Source: Streptomyces sp. CB01201 (GTDB lineage Bacteria; Actinomycetota; Actinomycetes; Streptomycetales; Streptomycetaceae). Taken from it: a stretch of DNA of 64,000 nt. A program made the position numbers and the translations under genes. The notes under the pieces are model-generated. The model searched no databases. It had not been told where the DNA came from and was given only the letters and a program-made list of their open reading frames with translations. The stretch's first letter is position 1, and each line of letters starts with the position of its first letter. The stretch is from contig NZ_NNBJ01000005.1 of the NCBI RefSeq assembly GCF_002803085.1, positions 1 through 64,000 on the forward strand. Reading direction: 5' to 3'. Shown piece after piece: positions 53,148 to 63,438 of this stretch.

Positions 53148-54398
53148 GTGGTCAATCCGTCTCAGTCCCCCCGCCGCCGGCGCCGCCGTCCGCTGCGGGC
53201 GACCGCCGTCCTGGCCCTCGGCGCGCTCGCGCTGCTCGCGGCCTGCACCCCCGACCCGCATGCCGCGGCCTCCGCCGCCGGGCACCCGGACCCCGCGACG
53301 CTGGTGTTCCACCACCCCGGCGTCGTCGTCGGCCGAGGCCAGCTCGACACCGTGCGGCAGAAGGTGCGGGCCGGGCAGGAGCCGTGGAGCTCGGCGTTCG
53401 AGAAGATGCGGGCCAGCCGCTACGGCTCGCTGCGCTATGTCCCGCACCCCGCCGAGGTGGTGCCCTGCCCGCCGAACGCGGGGCCGCCCGCCTGCCTCGC
53501 CGAGCGCGAGGACGCCATCGCCGCGTACACCCAGGCCCTGCTGTGGTCGGTCAACGGCGACGAGGCCCACGCCCGGAAGGCCGTGGAGATCATGGACGGC
53601 TGGGCGCAGGTGATGAAGCGGCACACCGAGGGCAACGCCGACCTCCAGACCGCCTGGGCCGGCTCCACCTGGGCCCGGGCCGCCGACATCGTGCACGCGG
53701 GCTATCCGCAGTGGCAGGCCCCGGCCGTGCAGCGCTTCAAATGGATGCTGCGCAAGGCGTACCTGCCCGCCGTCACCGCCAAGGTCCCCGATTACAACGG
53801 GAATTGGGAACTGGCGATGACGGACGCGGCCATCGGCATCGCCGTGTTCGTCGAGGACCACCAGATCTTCAAGGACGCCCTGGACCGCTACCGGGCCCGG
53901 GTGCCCGCCTACTTCTACCTTAGCTCCGACGGCAAGCTGCCCAACCCGCCGCCCGGCGGCTCGATGACCACCCCTGACAAGCTGGCGACGTACTGGTTCG
54001 GCCAGCGCACCTACGCGGACGGGCTCGGCCAGGAGACCTGCCGCAACCTCATGCACGTCGGGTACTCCCTCGCCGCCTCCGCCCATATCGCCGAGACGGC
54101 CTGGCAGCAGGGCATCGACCTGTACGGGCCGACGGCCGAGCGCCTCAAGGCGGCGGCCGAGTTCCACGCCCGCTACCAGCTGGGCGAGCCGGCCCCGAGC
54201 TGGCTGTGCGCCGGAAAGATCGAGCGGACCATGGGCCCGGACGTCGAGGTGCTGCTCAACCACCTCCAGAACCGGCTGCATATGACGCTCCCCGAGACGC
54301 GCAGGCTGGCCGAGCAGCAGCGCCCGGCCGGCACCGACGACCTCTTCGTCGCCTGGGAGACGCTGACCCACGCACAGAATCCGGGCACACCCGTCTGA
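53148..54398 (+). CDS. Alginate-lyase-like lipoprotein (PL5 type)
   Basis: A 416-residue lipoprotein. A very basic N-terminus ([15 protein letters not shown]) and lipobox LALLAAC precede the alpha/alpha-barrel of alginate-lyase-like proteins: GRGQLDTVRQKV, then TAWAGSTWARAADIV, NGNWELAMTDAAIGIAVF (Asn at the catalytic site), GQETCRNLMHVGYSL (His). It would cleave polyuronates or related glycans outside the cell. The GTG start lacks a clear ribosome-binding site. It is alone in orientation between the NUDIX gene and a HAD-like gene. Confidence 0.8.
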   Translation: MVNPSQSPRRRRRRPLRATAVLALGALALLAACTPDPHAAASAAGHPDPATLVFHHPGVVVGRGQLDTVRQKVRAGQEPWSSAFEKMRASRYGSLRYVPHPAEVVPCPPNAGPPACLAEREDAIAAYTQALLWSVNGDEAHARKAVEIMDGWAQVMKRHTEGNADLQTAWAGSTWARAADIVHAGYPQWQAPAVQRFKWMLRKAYLPAVTAKVPDYNGNWELAMTDAAIGIAVFVEDHQIFKDALDRYRARVPAYFYLSSDGKLPNPPPGGSMTTPDKLATYWFGQRTYADGLGQETCRNLMHVGYSLAASAHIAETAWQQGIDLYGPTAERLKAAAEFHARYQLGEPAPSWLCAGKIERTMGPDVEVLLNHLQNRLHMTLPETRRLAEQQRPAGTDDLFVAWETLTHAQNPGTPV

Positions 54399-54471
54399 TT
54401 CCAGCCGGATTCAACAGAACGTTGAAGATTGGGGATTGAGCTGCCGGGCGGCCTGGGAATGGTCCCGAGCA

Positions 54472-55011
54472 ATGGACACGACCCGCCGCACCCGGCCAGA
54501 CGACCGCCCGCGCCGGCCCAGCGCCGCCGCCTTCTTCGACGTGGAGGGCACCCTGCTCGCCGTGCCGGGCCTGGCCGGCCTCGCCGGGCCGCTCGGCCGG
54601 CTCTGGCACCCGCCGGTGCTCGCCGCCCTGCACGCCCATGCCGCGCTCGGGCACCTCGTGGTGCTCGTCGCCCTCGCCGGCGCCGCCGAGCTGGGCCCCA
54701 TAGCGCGTCAGCTCGCCCCCGACGCTGTGCTCTGCTCCCGCCCCGGGGCCCCCATGATCGGCCAGGGCAAGGGGTACGCGGCCCGCGCCCTGCTGCGCGA
54801 GCACGGCATCCCGGCCAGGCGCTGCCATGCGTACGCGGACGAGGCGGCGGACCTGCCGCTGCTCGCGGAGGTGGGGCACCCCGTGGTGGTCGGCGACGAC
54901 CCGGTACTGCTCCGCCACGCCCGGCGCGGCAACTGGGGGCGCCTGCCGGGGCCGAGTGCCGCACGAAGTGACGCCGTGTCAGCTCTGGGGGATCGGCCCA
55001 CCCCTGGCTGA
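54472..55011 (+). CDS. Degenerate HAD-IB-like protein
   Basis: A 179-residue protein related to SerB-type HAD phosphatases but missing key residues. Motif I is FFDVEGTLL, so the second Asp is Glu25. Motif II, which needs Ser or Thr, reads VLVALAGAAELG with Ala. The cap domain is largely absent. Motif III Lys (GQGKGYAARALL) and motif IV (YADEAADLPLL) are kept. It probably is not an active phosphatase; it may bind a partner or ligand. ATG 54472 is preferred to an upstream ATG at 54436. Whether it is degenerate throughout its relatives or only here is not known. Confidence 0.72.
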   Translation: MDTTRRTRPDDRPRRPSAAAFFDVEGTLLAVPGLAGLAGPLGRLWHPPVLAALHAHAALGHLVVLVALAGAAELGPIARQLAPDAVLCSRPGAPMIGQGKGYAARALLREHGIPARRCHAYADEAADLPLLAEVGHPVVVGDDPVLLRHARRGNWGRLPGPSAARSDAVSALGDRPTPG

Positions 55012-55146
55012 CCTGTGTCGCCACGATTGGCCTCGCCGAAGCCGCGATGGTCTTGCCACGGTGCGTAACGCGCCTTACGGTCTCATCCACACGCGGATCT
55101 ACGCGTGTGGATTTGGCTGGCTGACGACCCGTCGAAGGAGCAGCTC

Positions 55147-55989
55147 ATGGCCAATGTCGTGCGCGCCGCACTGGTTCAGGCGACCTGGACCGGCGACACC
55201 GAATCCATGATCGCCAAGCATGAGGAACACGCCCGCGAGGCGGCCCGGCAGGGCGCGAAGATCATCGGCTTCCAGGAGGTGTTCAACGCCCCCTACTTCT
55301 GCCAGGTGCAGGAGGCCGAGCACTACCGCTGGGCCGAACCCGTCCCGGACGGCCCGACCGTCACCCGGATGAGGGAACTCGCCCGGGAGACCGGGATGGT
55401 CGTCGTCGTCCCGGTCTTCGAGATCGAGGGCGAGGGCTTCTACTACAACACCGCCGCCGTCATCGACGCCGACGGCAGCTACCTCGGCAAGTACCGCAAG
55501 CACCACATCCCCCAGGTCAAGGGCTTCTGGGAGAAGTACTACTTCAAACCGGGCAACCTCGGCTGGCCGGTCTTCGACACGGCCGTCGGCAAGGTCGGCG
55601 TGTACATCTGCTACGACCGCCACTTCCCGGAGGGCTGGCGCCAACTCGGCCTCAACGGGGCCCAGTTGGTCTACAACCCGTCGGCCACCTCGCGCGGGCT
55701 CTCGGGATACCTCTGGCAGCTGGAGCAGCCCGCATCGGCCGTCGCCAACGAGTACTTCGTCGCCGCGATCAACCGCGTCGGCATCGAGGAGTACGGCGAC
55801 AACGACTTCTACGGCACCAGCTACTTCGTCGACCCGCGGGGCCAGTTCGTCGGCGAGGTCGCCAGCGACAAGGAGGAGGAACTCCTCGTCAGGGACCTCG
55901 ACTTCGGGCTCATCGAGCAGGTCCGTCAGCAGTGGGCCTTCTACCGCGACCGCCGTCCCGACGCCTACGAAGGCCTGGTGAAGCCGTGA
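55147..55989 (+). CDS. Beta-ureidopropionase/N-carbamoyl-amidohydrolase (nitrilase family)
   Basis: A 280-residue nitrilase-fold amidohydrolase with the Glu-Lys-Cys triad: Glu44 in GFQEVFNAPYF, Lys118 in KYRKHHIPQ and Cys155 in ICYDRHFPEGWR. The C-terminal part (NPSATSRGLSGYLWQLEQ) matches N-carbamoyl-beta-alanine amidohydrolases and N-carbamoylputrescine amidases. As first gene of an operon with dihydropyrimidinase and an aminotransferase, it most likely hydrolyses N-carbamoyl-beta-alanine in pyrimidine breakdown. AAGGAGC precedes the ATG. The stop overlaps the aminotransferase GTG (GTGA). Confidence 0.85.
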   Translation: MANVVRAALVQATWTGDTESMIAKHEEHAREAARQGAKIIGFQEVFNAPYFCQVQEAEHYRWAEPVPDGPTVTRMRELARETGMVVVVPVFEIEGEGFYYNTAAVIDADGSYLGKYRKHHIPQVKGFWEKYYFKPGNLGWPVFDTAVGKVGVYICYDRHFPEGWRQLGLNGAQLVYNPSATSRGLSGYLWQLEQPASAVANEYFVAAINRVGIEEYGDNDFYGTSYFVDPRGQFVGEVASDKEEELLVRDLDFGLIEQVRQQWAFYRDRRPDAYEGLVKP

Positions 55990-57269
55990 CCCGCCCCCTG
56001 TACGACCGCCACCGTGCCGTCCTGCCCGACTGGCTCGCGCTCTACTACCGGCAGCCCATCGAGATCACCCACGGCGAGGGCCGCCACGTCTGGGACGCGG
56101 ACGGCAACAAGTACCTCGACTTCTTCGGCGGCATCCTCACCACGATGACCGCCCACGCGCTGCCCGAGGTCACCAAGGCCGTCGCCGAACAGGCCGGCCG
56201 GATCATCCACTCCTCGACCCTCTACCTCAACCGGCAGATGGTCGAACTCGCCGAGCGGATCGCCCAGTTGTCGGGCATCCCCGACGCGCGGGTCTTCTTC
56301 ACCACCTCCGGCACCGAGGCCAACGACACCGCGCTGCTGCTCGCGACCGCCTACCGGGGCTCCAACCAGATCCTCGCGATGCGCAACAGCTACCACGGCC
56401 GCTCCTTCAGCGCGGTGGGCATCACCGGCAACCACGCCTGGTCGCCCACCGGCCTCTCGCCGCTCCAGACCCTGTACGTGCACGGCGGCGTCCGCGCCCG
56501 GGGACCCTACGCGCACCTCAGCGACAGCCAGTTCATCGAGGCCTGCGTCGCGGACCTCGAAGACCTCCTCGGCCACACCCGCAACGTGGCGGCCCTGATC
56601 GCCGAGCCCATCCAGGGCGTCGGCGGCTTCACCTCGCCGCCCGACGGCCTGTACGCCGCGTTCCGCGAGGTCCTCGACCGGCACGGCATCCTGTGGATCA
56701 CCGACGAGGTGCAGACCGGCTGGGGCCGCACCGGCGACCACTTCTGGGGCTGGCAGGCCCACGGCCGCAGCGGGCCGCCCGATCTGCTCACCTTCGCCAA
56801 GGGCATCGGCAACGGCATGTCCATCGGCGGCGTCGTCGCCCGCGCCGAGGTCATGAACTGCCTGGACAGCAACTCCATTTCGACCTTCGGCGGCTCCCCG
56901 GTCACCATGGCCGCGGGCCTCGCCAACCTCTCCTACGTCCTCGAACACGACCTCCAGGGCAACGCCCGCCGCGTCGGCGGACTGCTCATCGAGCGGCTGC
57001 GCGCCATCTGCGCCCAGCTTCCCGTGGTCCGCGAGGTGCGCGGCCGGGGCCTGATGGCCGGCATCGAGCTGGTGCATCCCGGCACGGACCGGGCCAACCC
57101 CGAGGCCGCCGCAGCGGTCCTGGAAGCCGCCCGCGAAGGCGGCCTCCTCATCGGCAAGGGCGGCGGCCACGACACCAGCGTGCTGCGCATCGCGCCACCC
57201 CTCACCCTCACCGTCGCGGAGGCCGAAGAAGGCGCGGCCATCCTCGAACGCGCCCTGCGCACTGTGTAG
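55986..57269 (+). CDS. Class III aminotransferase (beta-alanine or 3-aminoisobutyrate type)
   Basis: A 427-residue PLP enzyme. TSGTEANDTALLLAT binds the cofactor phosphate. ITDEVQTGWGRTGDHFWGWQ follows, and Lys272 in LLTFAKGIGNGMS forms the Schiff base. Relatives include AGXT2-like and beta-alanine:pyruvate transaminases. Between the ureidopropionase and dihydropyrimidinase it would remove the amino group of beta-alanine, or of 3-aminoisobutyrate from thymine. The GTG start overlaps the previous stop. The length is typical. Confidence 0.88.
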   Translation: MTRPLYDRHRAVLPDWLALYYRQPIEITHGEGRHVWDADGNKYLDFFGGILTTMTAHALPEVTKAVAEQAGRIIHSSTLYLNRQMVELAERIAQLSGIPDARVFFTTSGTEANDTALLLATAYRGSNQILAMRNSYHGRSFSAVGITGNHAWSPTGLSPLQTLYVHGGVRARGPYAHLSDSQFIEACVADLEDLLGHTRNVAALIAEPIQGVGGFTSPPDGLYAAFREVLDRHGILWITDEVQTGWGRTGDHFWGWQAHGRSGPPDLLTFAKGIGNGMSIGGVVARAEVMNCLDSNSISTFGGSPVTMAAGLANLSYVLEHDLQGNARRVGGLLIERLRAICAQLPVVREVRGRGLMAGIELVHPGTDRANPEAAAAVLEAAREGGLLIGKGGGHDTSVLRIAPPLTLTVAEAEEGAAILERALRTV

Positions 57270-57352
57270 TTGGGCGTCCCGCTGATCGCCCAGCGGGACG
57301 TGAACAAGCACGAGTACGAGCACTTGCACGTGTACGAAAGGGAGCTCCACCC

Positions 57353-58756
57353 ATGAGTACCCGCACCCTCATCCGAGGCGGCCTGGTCATCACCGCCGCC
57401 GACGAGACGCACGCCGACGTACTGATCGAGGACGGCCGGATCGCGGCCATAGCGGCACACGGCTCCACCGTGGCGCAGGGCTGGACCGCGGACCGGGTCA
57501 TCGACGCCACCGACCGGTACGTCATCCCGGGCGGCGTCGACGCCCACACCCACATGGAACTGCCCTTCGGCGGGACCTTCGCCTCCGACACCTTCGAGAC
57601 CGGCACCCGCGCCGCCGCCTGGGGCGGCACCACCACCATCGTGGACTTCGCCGTGCAGTCGCAGGGCCAGCCCCTGCGGGCCGGCCTGGACGCCTGGTAC
57701 GCCAAGGCCGACGGCCAGTGCGCCATCGACTACGGCTTCCACATGATCCTCTCCGACGTCAACGAGGGCTCCCTCAAGGAGATGGACCGCCTGGTCGAGG
57801 AGGGCATCACCTCCTTCAAGCTGTTCATGGCCTACCCCGGGGTCTTCTACAGCGACGACGGGCAGATCCTGCGCGCCATGCAGCGCGCGGAGTCCAACGG
57901 CGGCCTGATCATGATGCACGCCGAGAACGGCATCGCCATCGACGTCCTGGTCGAGCAGGCGCTCGCCCGGGGCGAGAGGGATCCCCGCTATCACGGCGAG
58001 GTCCGCAAAGCCCTCCTGGAGGCCGAGGCCACCCACCGGGCGATCCAGCTCGCCCGGGTCGCGGGCGCCCCGCTCTACGTCGTCCACGTATCGGCCGAGG
58101 AGGCCCTGGCCGAACTCGCCACCGCCCGCGACAAGGGGCTGCCGGTCTTCGGCGAGACCTGCCCGCAGTATCTCTTCCTGTCCACCGACAACCTCGCCGA
58201 GCCGGACTTCGAGGGCGCCAAGTACGTATGCTCAACTCCCCTGCGGCCCAAGGAACATCAGGCCGCGCTGTGGCGGGGGCTGCGCACCAACGACCTCCAG
58301 GTGGTCTCCACCGACCACTGCCCGTTCTGCTTCACGGGGCAGAAAGAACTGGGCCGGGGCGACTTCTCCAAGATCCCCAACGGCCTTCCCGGCGTCGAGA
58401 ACCGCATGGACCTGCTGCACCAGGCGGTCGTCGACGGCCACATCACCCGCCGCCGCTGGATCGAGATCGCCTGCGCCACGCCGGCCCGGATGTTCGGCCT
58501 CTACCCGAAGAAGGGCACCCTCGCCCCCGGCGCCGACGCGGACGTCGTCATCTACGACCCGCACGCCGAGCAGACCGTCTCCGCCGAGACGCACCACATG
58601 AACGTCGACTATTCGGCGTATGAGGGCAAGCGGCTGACCGGGCAGGTCGAAACGGTCCTCTCGCGCGGTGAACTCGTCATCGAGCAACGGAAGTTCACGG
58701 GCCGGGCCGGACACGGCGGCTACGTCCCGCGCGCCACCTGTCAGTACCTCGGCTAG
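57353..58756 (+). CDS. hydA: Dihydropyrimidinase (hydantoinase)
   Basis: A 467-residue cyclic amidohydrolase. The metal ligands are in VDAHTHMELPF, the carboxylated Lys156 in SFKLFMAYPG, HAENG, VHVSAEEAL and STDHCPFCF. It opens dihydrouracil/dihydrothymine to the N-carbamoyl amino acid that the ureidopropionase hydrolyses. GGGAG upstream of the ATG is the ribosome-binding site. The region before it carries a near-repeated GCACGAGTACGA/GCACGTGTACGA pair (57309-57320 and 57325-57336). Confidence 0.9.
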   Translation: MSTRTLIRGGLVITAADETHADVLIEDGRIAAIAAHGSTVAQGWTADRVIDATDRYVIPGGVDAHTHMELPFGGTFASDTFETGTRAAAWGGTTTIVDFAVQSQGQPLRAGLDAWYAKADGQCAIDYGFHMILSDVNEGSLKEMDRLVEEGITSFKLFMAYPGVFYSDDGQILRAMQRAESNGGLIMMHAENGIAIDVLVEQALARGERDPRYHGEVRKALLEAEATHRAIQLARVAGAPLYVVHVSAEEALAELATARDKGLPVFGETCPQYLFLSTDNLAEPDFEGAKYVCSTPLRPKEHQAALWRGLRTNDLQVVSTDHCPFCFTGQKELGRGDFSKIPNGLPGVENRMDLLHQAVVDGHITRRRWIEIACATPARMFGLYPKKGTLAPGADADVVIYDPHAEQTVSAETHHMNVDYSAYEGKRLTGQVETVLSRGELVIEQRKFTGRAGHGGYVPRATCQYLG

Positions 58757-58768
58757 GAGCACCGCACC

Positions 58769-59770
58769 ATGGACTTCGGACTCGTCCTTCAGACCGACCC
58801 GCCGGCCGCCCAGGTCATCAGCCTCATGAAGCGCGCCGAGCGCAACGGCTTCCGCTACGGCTGGACCTTCGACTCGGCCGTGCTCTGGCAGGAACCCTTC
58901 GTCATCTACAGCCAGATCCTGGCGAACACCCAGCGGCTCACGGTCGGCCCGATGGTGACCAACCCCGGCACCCGCACCTGGGAGGTCACCGCCTCCACGT
59001 TCGCCACGCTCAACGACATGTACGGCAACCGCACCGTCTGCGGCATCGGGCGCGGCGACTCCGCCATGCGGGTGGCCGGCCGCAAGCCCAACACCCTGGC
59101 CCGGCTCGGCGAGGCGATCGGCGTCATCCGCGACCTCGCCGAGGGCCGCGAGGCCGACGTCGACGGGCAGCGCCTGCGACTGCCCTGGGTGAAGGACGGG
59201 AGGCTGCCCGTCTGGATGGCCGCCTACGGCCCCAAGGCCCTCGCGCTCGCGGGCGAGAAGGCGGACGGCTTCATCCTCCAGCTCGCCGACCCGTTCCTCA
59301 CGGAGTGGATGGTCAAGGCCGTGCGCAAGGCCGCCGCCGACGCGGGCCGCGACCCCGCCTCGATCACCATCTGCGTCGCCGCCCCCGCCTACGTCGGCGA
59401 CGACCTCGCGCACGCCCGCGAGCAGTGCCGCTGGTTCGGCGGCATGGTCGGCAACCACGTCGCCGACCTGGTGTCCCGCTACGGCGAGCACTCCGGCCTC
59501 GTGCCCGAGGCGCTCACCGAGTACATCAAGCAGCGCCAGGGCTACGACTACAGCCACCACGGCCGCACCGGCAACCCCGACACCGCCTTCGTGCCCGACG
59601 AGATCGTCGACCGTTTCTGCCTGCTCGGCACCGCGGACCAGCACATCGCGAAACTGCGCGAGTTGAAGGCACTGGGCGTGGACCAGTTCGCGGTGTACGC
59701 CATGCACGACGCCCGCGAGGCCGTGATCGACGCCTACGGGCAGCAGATCATCCCCGCCCTGACCCGATAG
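58769..59770 (+). CDS. LLM-class F420/FMN-dependent oxidoreductase (CPS_4043-like)
   Basis: A 333-residue luciferase-like (LLM) TIM-barrel enzyme using coenzyme F420 or FMN. MDFGLVLQTDPPAAQV opens the barrel, and QRLTVGPMVTNPGTRTWEVTASTFATL and GIGRGDSAMRVAGRKP are the cofactor-binding loops typical of the CPS_4043 subfamily (TIGR03842, from memory). It starts 12 bp after the dihydropyrimidinase stop. It is the only redox enzyme of the operon, and the operon lacks a dihydropyrimidine dehydrogenase, so it might carry out the reductive first step or an unrelated redox reaction. Confidence 0.85.
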   Translation: MDFGLVLQTDPPAAQVISLMKRAERNGFRYGWTFDSAVLWQEPFVIYSQILANTQRLTVGPMVTNPGTRTWEVTASTFATLNDMYGNRTVCGIGRGDSAMRVAGRKPNTLARLGEAIGVIRDLAEGREADVDGQRLRLPWVKDGRLPVWMAAYGPKALALAGEKADGFILQLADPFLTEWMVKAVRKAAADAGRDPASITICVAAPAYVGDDLAHAREQCRWFGGMVGNHVADLVSRYGEHSGLVPEALTEYIKQRQGYDYSHHGRTGNPDTAFVPDEIVDRFCLLGTADQHIAKLRELKALGVDQFAVYAMHDAREAVIDAYGQQIIPALTR

Positions 59771-59836
59771 GCGCCAACTCCCGTACCCGCACGGCCCGTT
59801 CGCCCCCCTCGCCCTCCCCGAACGAATGGCCTGCCC

Positions 59837-61351
<1,515 letters not shown>

Positions 61352-61358
61352 ATCGCGT

Positions 61359-61380
61359 CCTGGCGGGCGGCCCCGCCAGG
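61359..61380. terminator. Terminator between permease and convergent lipoate ligase
   Basis: CCTGGCGGG (61359-61367) pairs with CCCGCCAGG (61372-61380) over a 4-base loop, just after the permease stop. Convergent genes meet here, so it may act in both directions. Confidence 0.6.
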
Positions 61381-61407
61381 CGGCCGCCCGCACCGAGCCG
61401 TACGACC

Positions 61408-62463
61408 CTAGGGCACCCGCGCCGTCCACTCCTCGGTGGCGAACTTCGTCGCCGCGAGTTCGCGCGCCCGGGCCATCTCCTCGTCCGTGACACGGCCCTC
61501 GGCCAGCCCGTACCGGGAGCGGAACGACGCGATCATCCGCTCGATCACGGCCTCCCGGGGCAGCCCGGTCTGACGGCGCAGCGGGTCGACGCGCTTCTTC
61601 GCGCTGCGGGTGCCCTTGTCGGAGAGCTTCTCCTTGCCGATGCGCAGCACGTCCAGCATCTTGTCCGCGTCGATGTCGTACGCCATCGTCACGTGGTGCA
61701 GCACCGCGCCGTCGTCCGCGACCATCCGCTTCTGCGCCGCCCCCGCGATCTTGCCGGCCTCGGTCGCGATGTCGTTGAGCGGCTGGTACCAGGCCTTGAC
61801 GCCCATGTCGCCGAGCGCGCTCAGCACCCAGTCGTCGAGATAGGCGTAACTGTCCGCGAAGGACAGGCCCTGCACGAGGGCATCGGGCACGGAGAGGGAG
61901 TACGTGATCGTGTTGCCGGGCTCGATGAACATGGCGCCGCCGCCGCTGATCCGGCGCACGACGGTGATCCCGTGCCGTTCGGCGCCGGCCGGGTCGACCT
62001 CGTTGCGCAGCGACTGGAAGCTGCCGATGACGACGGCGGGCGCGGCCCACTCCCACACCCGCAGCGTCGGCGGGCGCCGGCCGGCCGCGACCTCGGCGGT
62101 GATCACCTCGTCGAGCGCCATGTGCAGGGCGGGGGACTGCGGGGCCTCGTGGATCAGCTGCCAGTCGTAGTCGGTCCAGTCCGTGGCGTGCGCCAGCGCC
62201 CGGCGCACGGCGACCGCCACGCCCTCCGAGGTCAGCCCGTACATGGTGGTGCCCGGCGGCAGCGCCGCGTCGATACGGGCCGCGAGCTGGGCCGCGCCCG
62301 TGTCGGCCGGGGCGCCTTCGAGGGCCGCGTTGATCGCCAGGATCGCCTCGTCGGGTTCGAGGAAGAAGTCGCCTGCGACCGTCACGTCCCGCAGGACCCC
62401 GTCGCGACTGTCCAGATCGACGACCACCAGCTTGCCGCCGGGGACCTTGTATTCGCCGTGCAC
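61408..62463 (-). CDS. Lipoate-protein ligase A family protein with N-terminal accessory domain
   Basis: A 351-residue protein. The N-terminal 90 residues (GEYKVPGGKLVVVDLDSRDG, DFFLEPDEAILAINAALEG) resemble the domain that in E. coli LplA is C-terminal. The rest is the ligase: RVWEWAAPAVVIGSFQSL, then VVRRISGGGAMFIEPG (the RRxSGGG nucleotide motif) and EAGKIAGAAQKRMV with catalytic Lys. The two domains therefore appear in swapped order. It would activate lipoate with ATP and attach it to E2 or GcvH proteins. GTG 62463 has a GGAGG seven bases upstream. It is divergent from the phosphatase gene. Confidence 0.85.
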   Translation of the reverse strand: MHGEYKVPGGKLVVVDLDSRDGVLRDVTVAGDFFLEPDEAILAINAALEGAPADTGAAQLAARIDAALPPGTTMYGLTSEGVAVAVRRALAHATDWTDYDWQLIHEAPQSPALHMALDEVITAEVAAGRRPPTLRVWEWAAPAVVIGSFQSLRNEVDPAGAERHGITVVRRISGGGAMFIEPGNTITYSLSVPDALVQGLSFADSYAYLDDWVLSALGDMGVKAWYQPLNDIATEAGKIAGAAQKRMVADDGAVLHHVTMAYDIDADKMLDVLRIGKEKLSDKGTRSAKKRVDPLRRQTGLPREAVIERMIASFRSRYGLAEGRVTDEEMARARELAATKFATEEWTARVP

Positions 62464-62584
62464 CGTTGTGCCTCCATTTGTTCCGCGCGGTCCAACGGTA
62501 GATCCCCGGGCCGCATTCCCGCGCCGGGCCACCCGCTCCGAAAGCGGCTCGCCGATTGTCAGTGGCGCGTGTTTTGCTGGACGC

Positions 62585-63409
62585 ATGATCGACGACTTTC
62601 TCGCAGGTGACCTGGCAGTAGTGGAAGAGGCGGTCCGCAAGGCGGCCGCGGCCGAGATCATGCCGAGGTTCCGGCAGCTCGCCGCGCACGAGATCGTCGA
62701 GAAGAACGGCCCGCACGACCTGGTGACGGTCGCCGACCGGCTCGCCGAGGAGCATCTGACGGCGGCCCTCACCGCGCTGCTTCCCGGGTCGGTCGTCGTC
62801 GGCGAGGAGGCCGTGCACGCCGACCCGGCGGTGTACGGGGCACTGGGCGAGGACGCGCCGGTGTGGATCGTCGACCCGGTGGACGGAACCCGCCAGTTCG
62901 TCCGCGGCGAAGCCGGGTTCTGCACCCTGGTCGCCCTGGCCCACCGGGGCGAAGTGCTGGCTTCCTGGACGTTCGCCCCGGCGCTCGACGAGCTGGCCGT
63001 GGCGGTCCGGGGCCGGGGCGCCACCCTCAACGGCAAGCCCCTGCACGCCGGTTCACCCGCGCCCGATGCCGTCCTCGACGTCGCCACCTCCCACCCCGAC
63101 TACACGACACCCGACCAGAAGCGCGCTCTGCTCGCCCTCGACACCGACGGCGTCCGGCCGAGGCCCTGCGGCTCGGCCGGTCTCGAATACCTCGCGATCG
63201 CCCGCGGTGAGCTGGACGGCCTGGCCTTCTCGTGGGAGTACGCCTGGGACCACGCGGCGGGGCTGCTCCTGGTCGCCGAGGCGGGCGGCGCCCACACCAC
63301 CGTGGCCGGCGAGCCGTTCCGCATCGCCGGAGGCAACGCGCTGCCCTTCACCGCGGCCCGCGACGCGGCGACGGCCGAGCGGCTGCGGCGCCTGCTCGCG
63401 GGGGAGTGA
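62585..63409 (+). CDS. Inositol monophosphatase-family enzyme
   Basis: A 274-residue Mg2+-dependent phosphatase of the IMPase/FIG superfamily. The metal sites are Glu74/Glu75 in VVGEEAV and Asp97/Asp100 in WIVDPVDGTRQF. The late motif WEYAWDHAAGLLLVAEAGG has the third Asp. Relatives include inositol monophosphatase, histidinol phosphatase (HisN) and fructose-bisphosphatase-like enzymes. Which one cannot be told. ATG 62585 has no clear ribosome-binding site and may be leaderless or translated from a longer leader. Confidence 0.88.
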   Translation: MIDDFLAGDLAVVEEAVRKAAAAEIMPRFRQLAAHEIVEKNGPHDLVTVADRLAEEHLTAALTALLPGSVVVGEEAVHADPAVYGALGEDAPVWIVDPVDGTRQFVRGEAGFCTLVALAHRGEVLASWTFAPALDELAVAVRGRGATLNGKPLHAGSPAPDAVLDVATSHPDYTTPDQKRALLALDTDGVRPRPCGSAGLEYLAIARGELDGLAFSWEYAWDHAAGLLLVAEAGGAHTTVAGEPFRIAGGNALPFTAARDAATAERLRRLLAGE

Positions 63410-63438
63410 GCGGCGGGCAGCTCACCGAAGCGCCCAGC

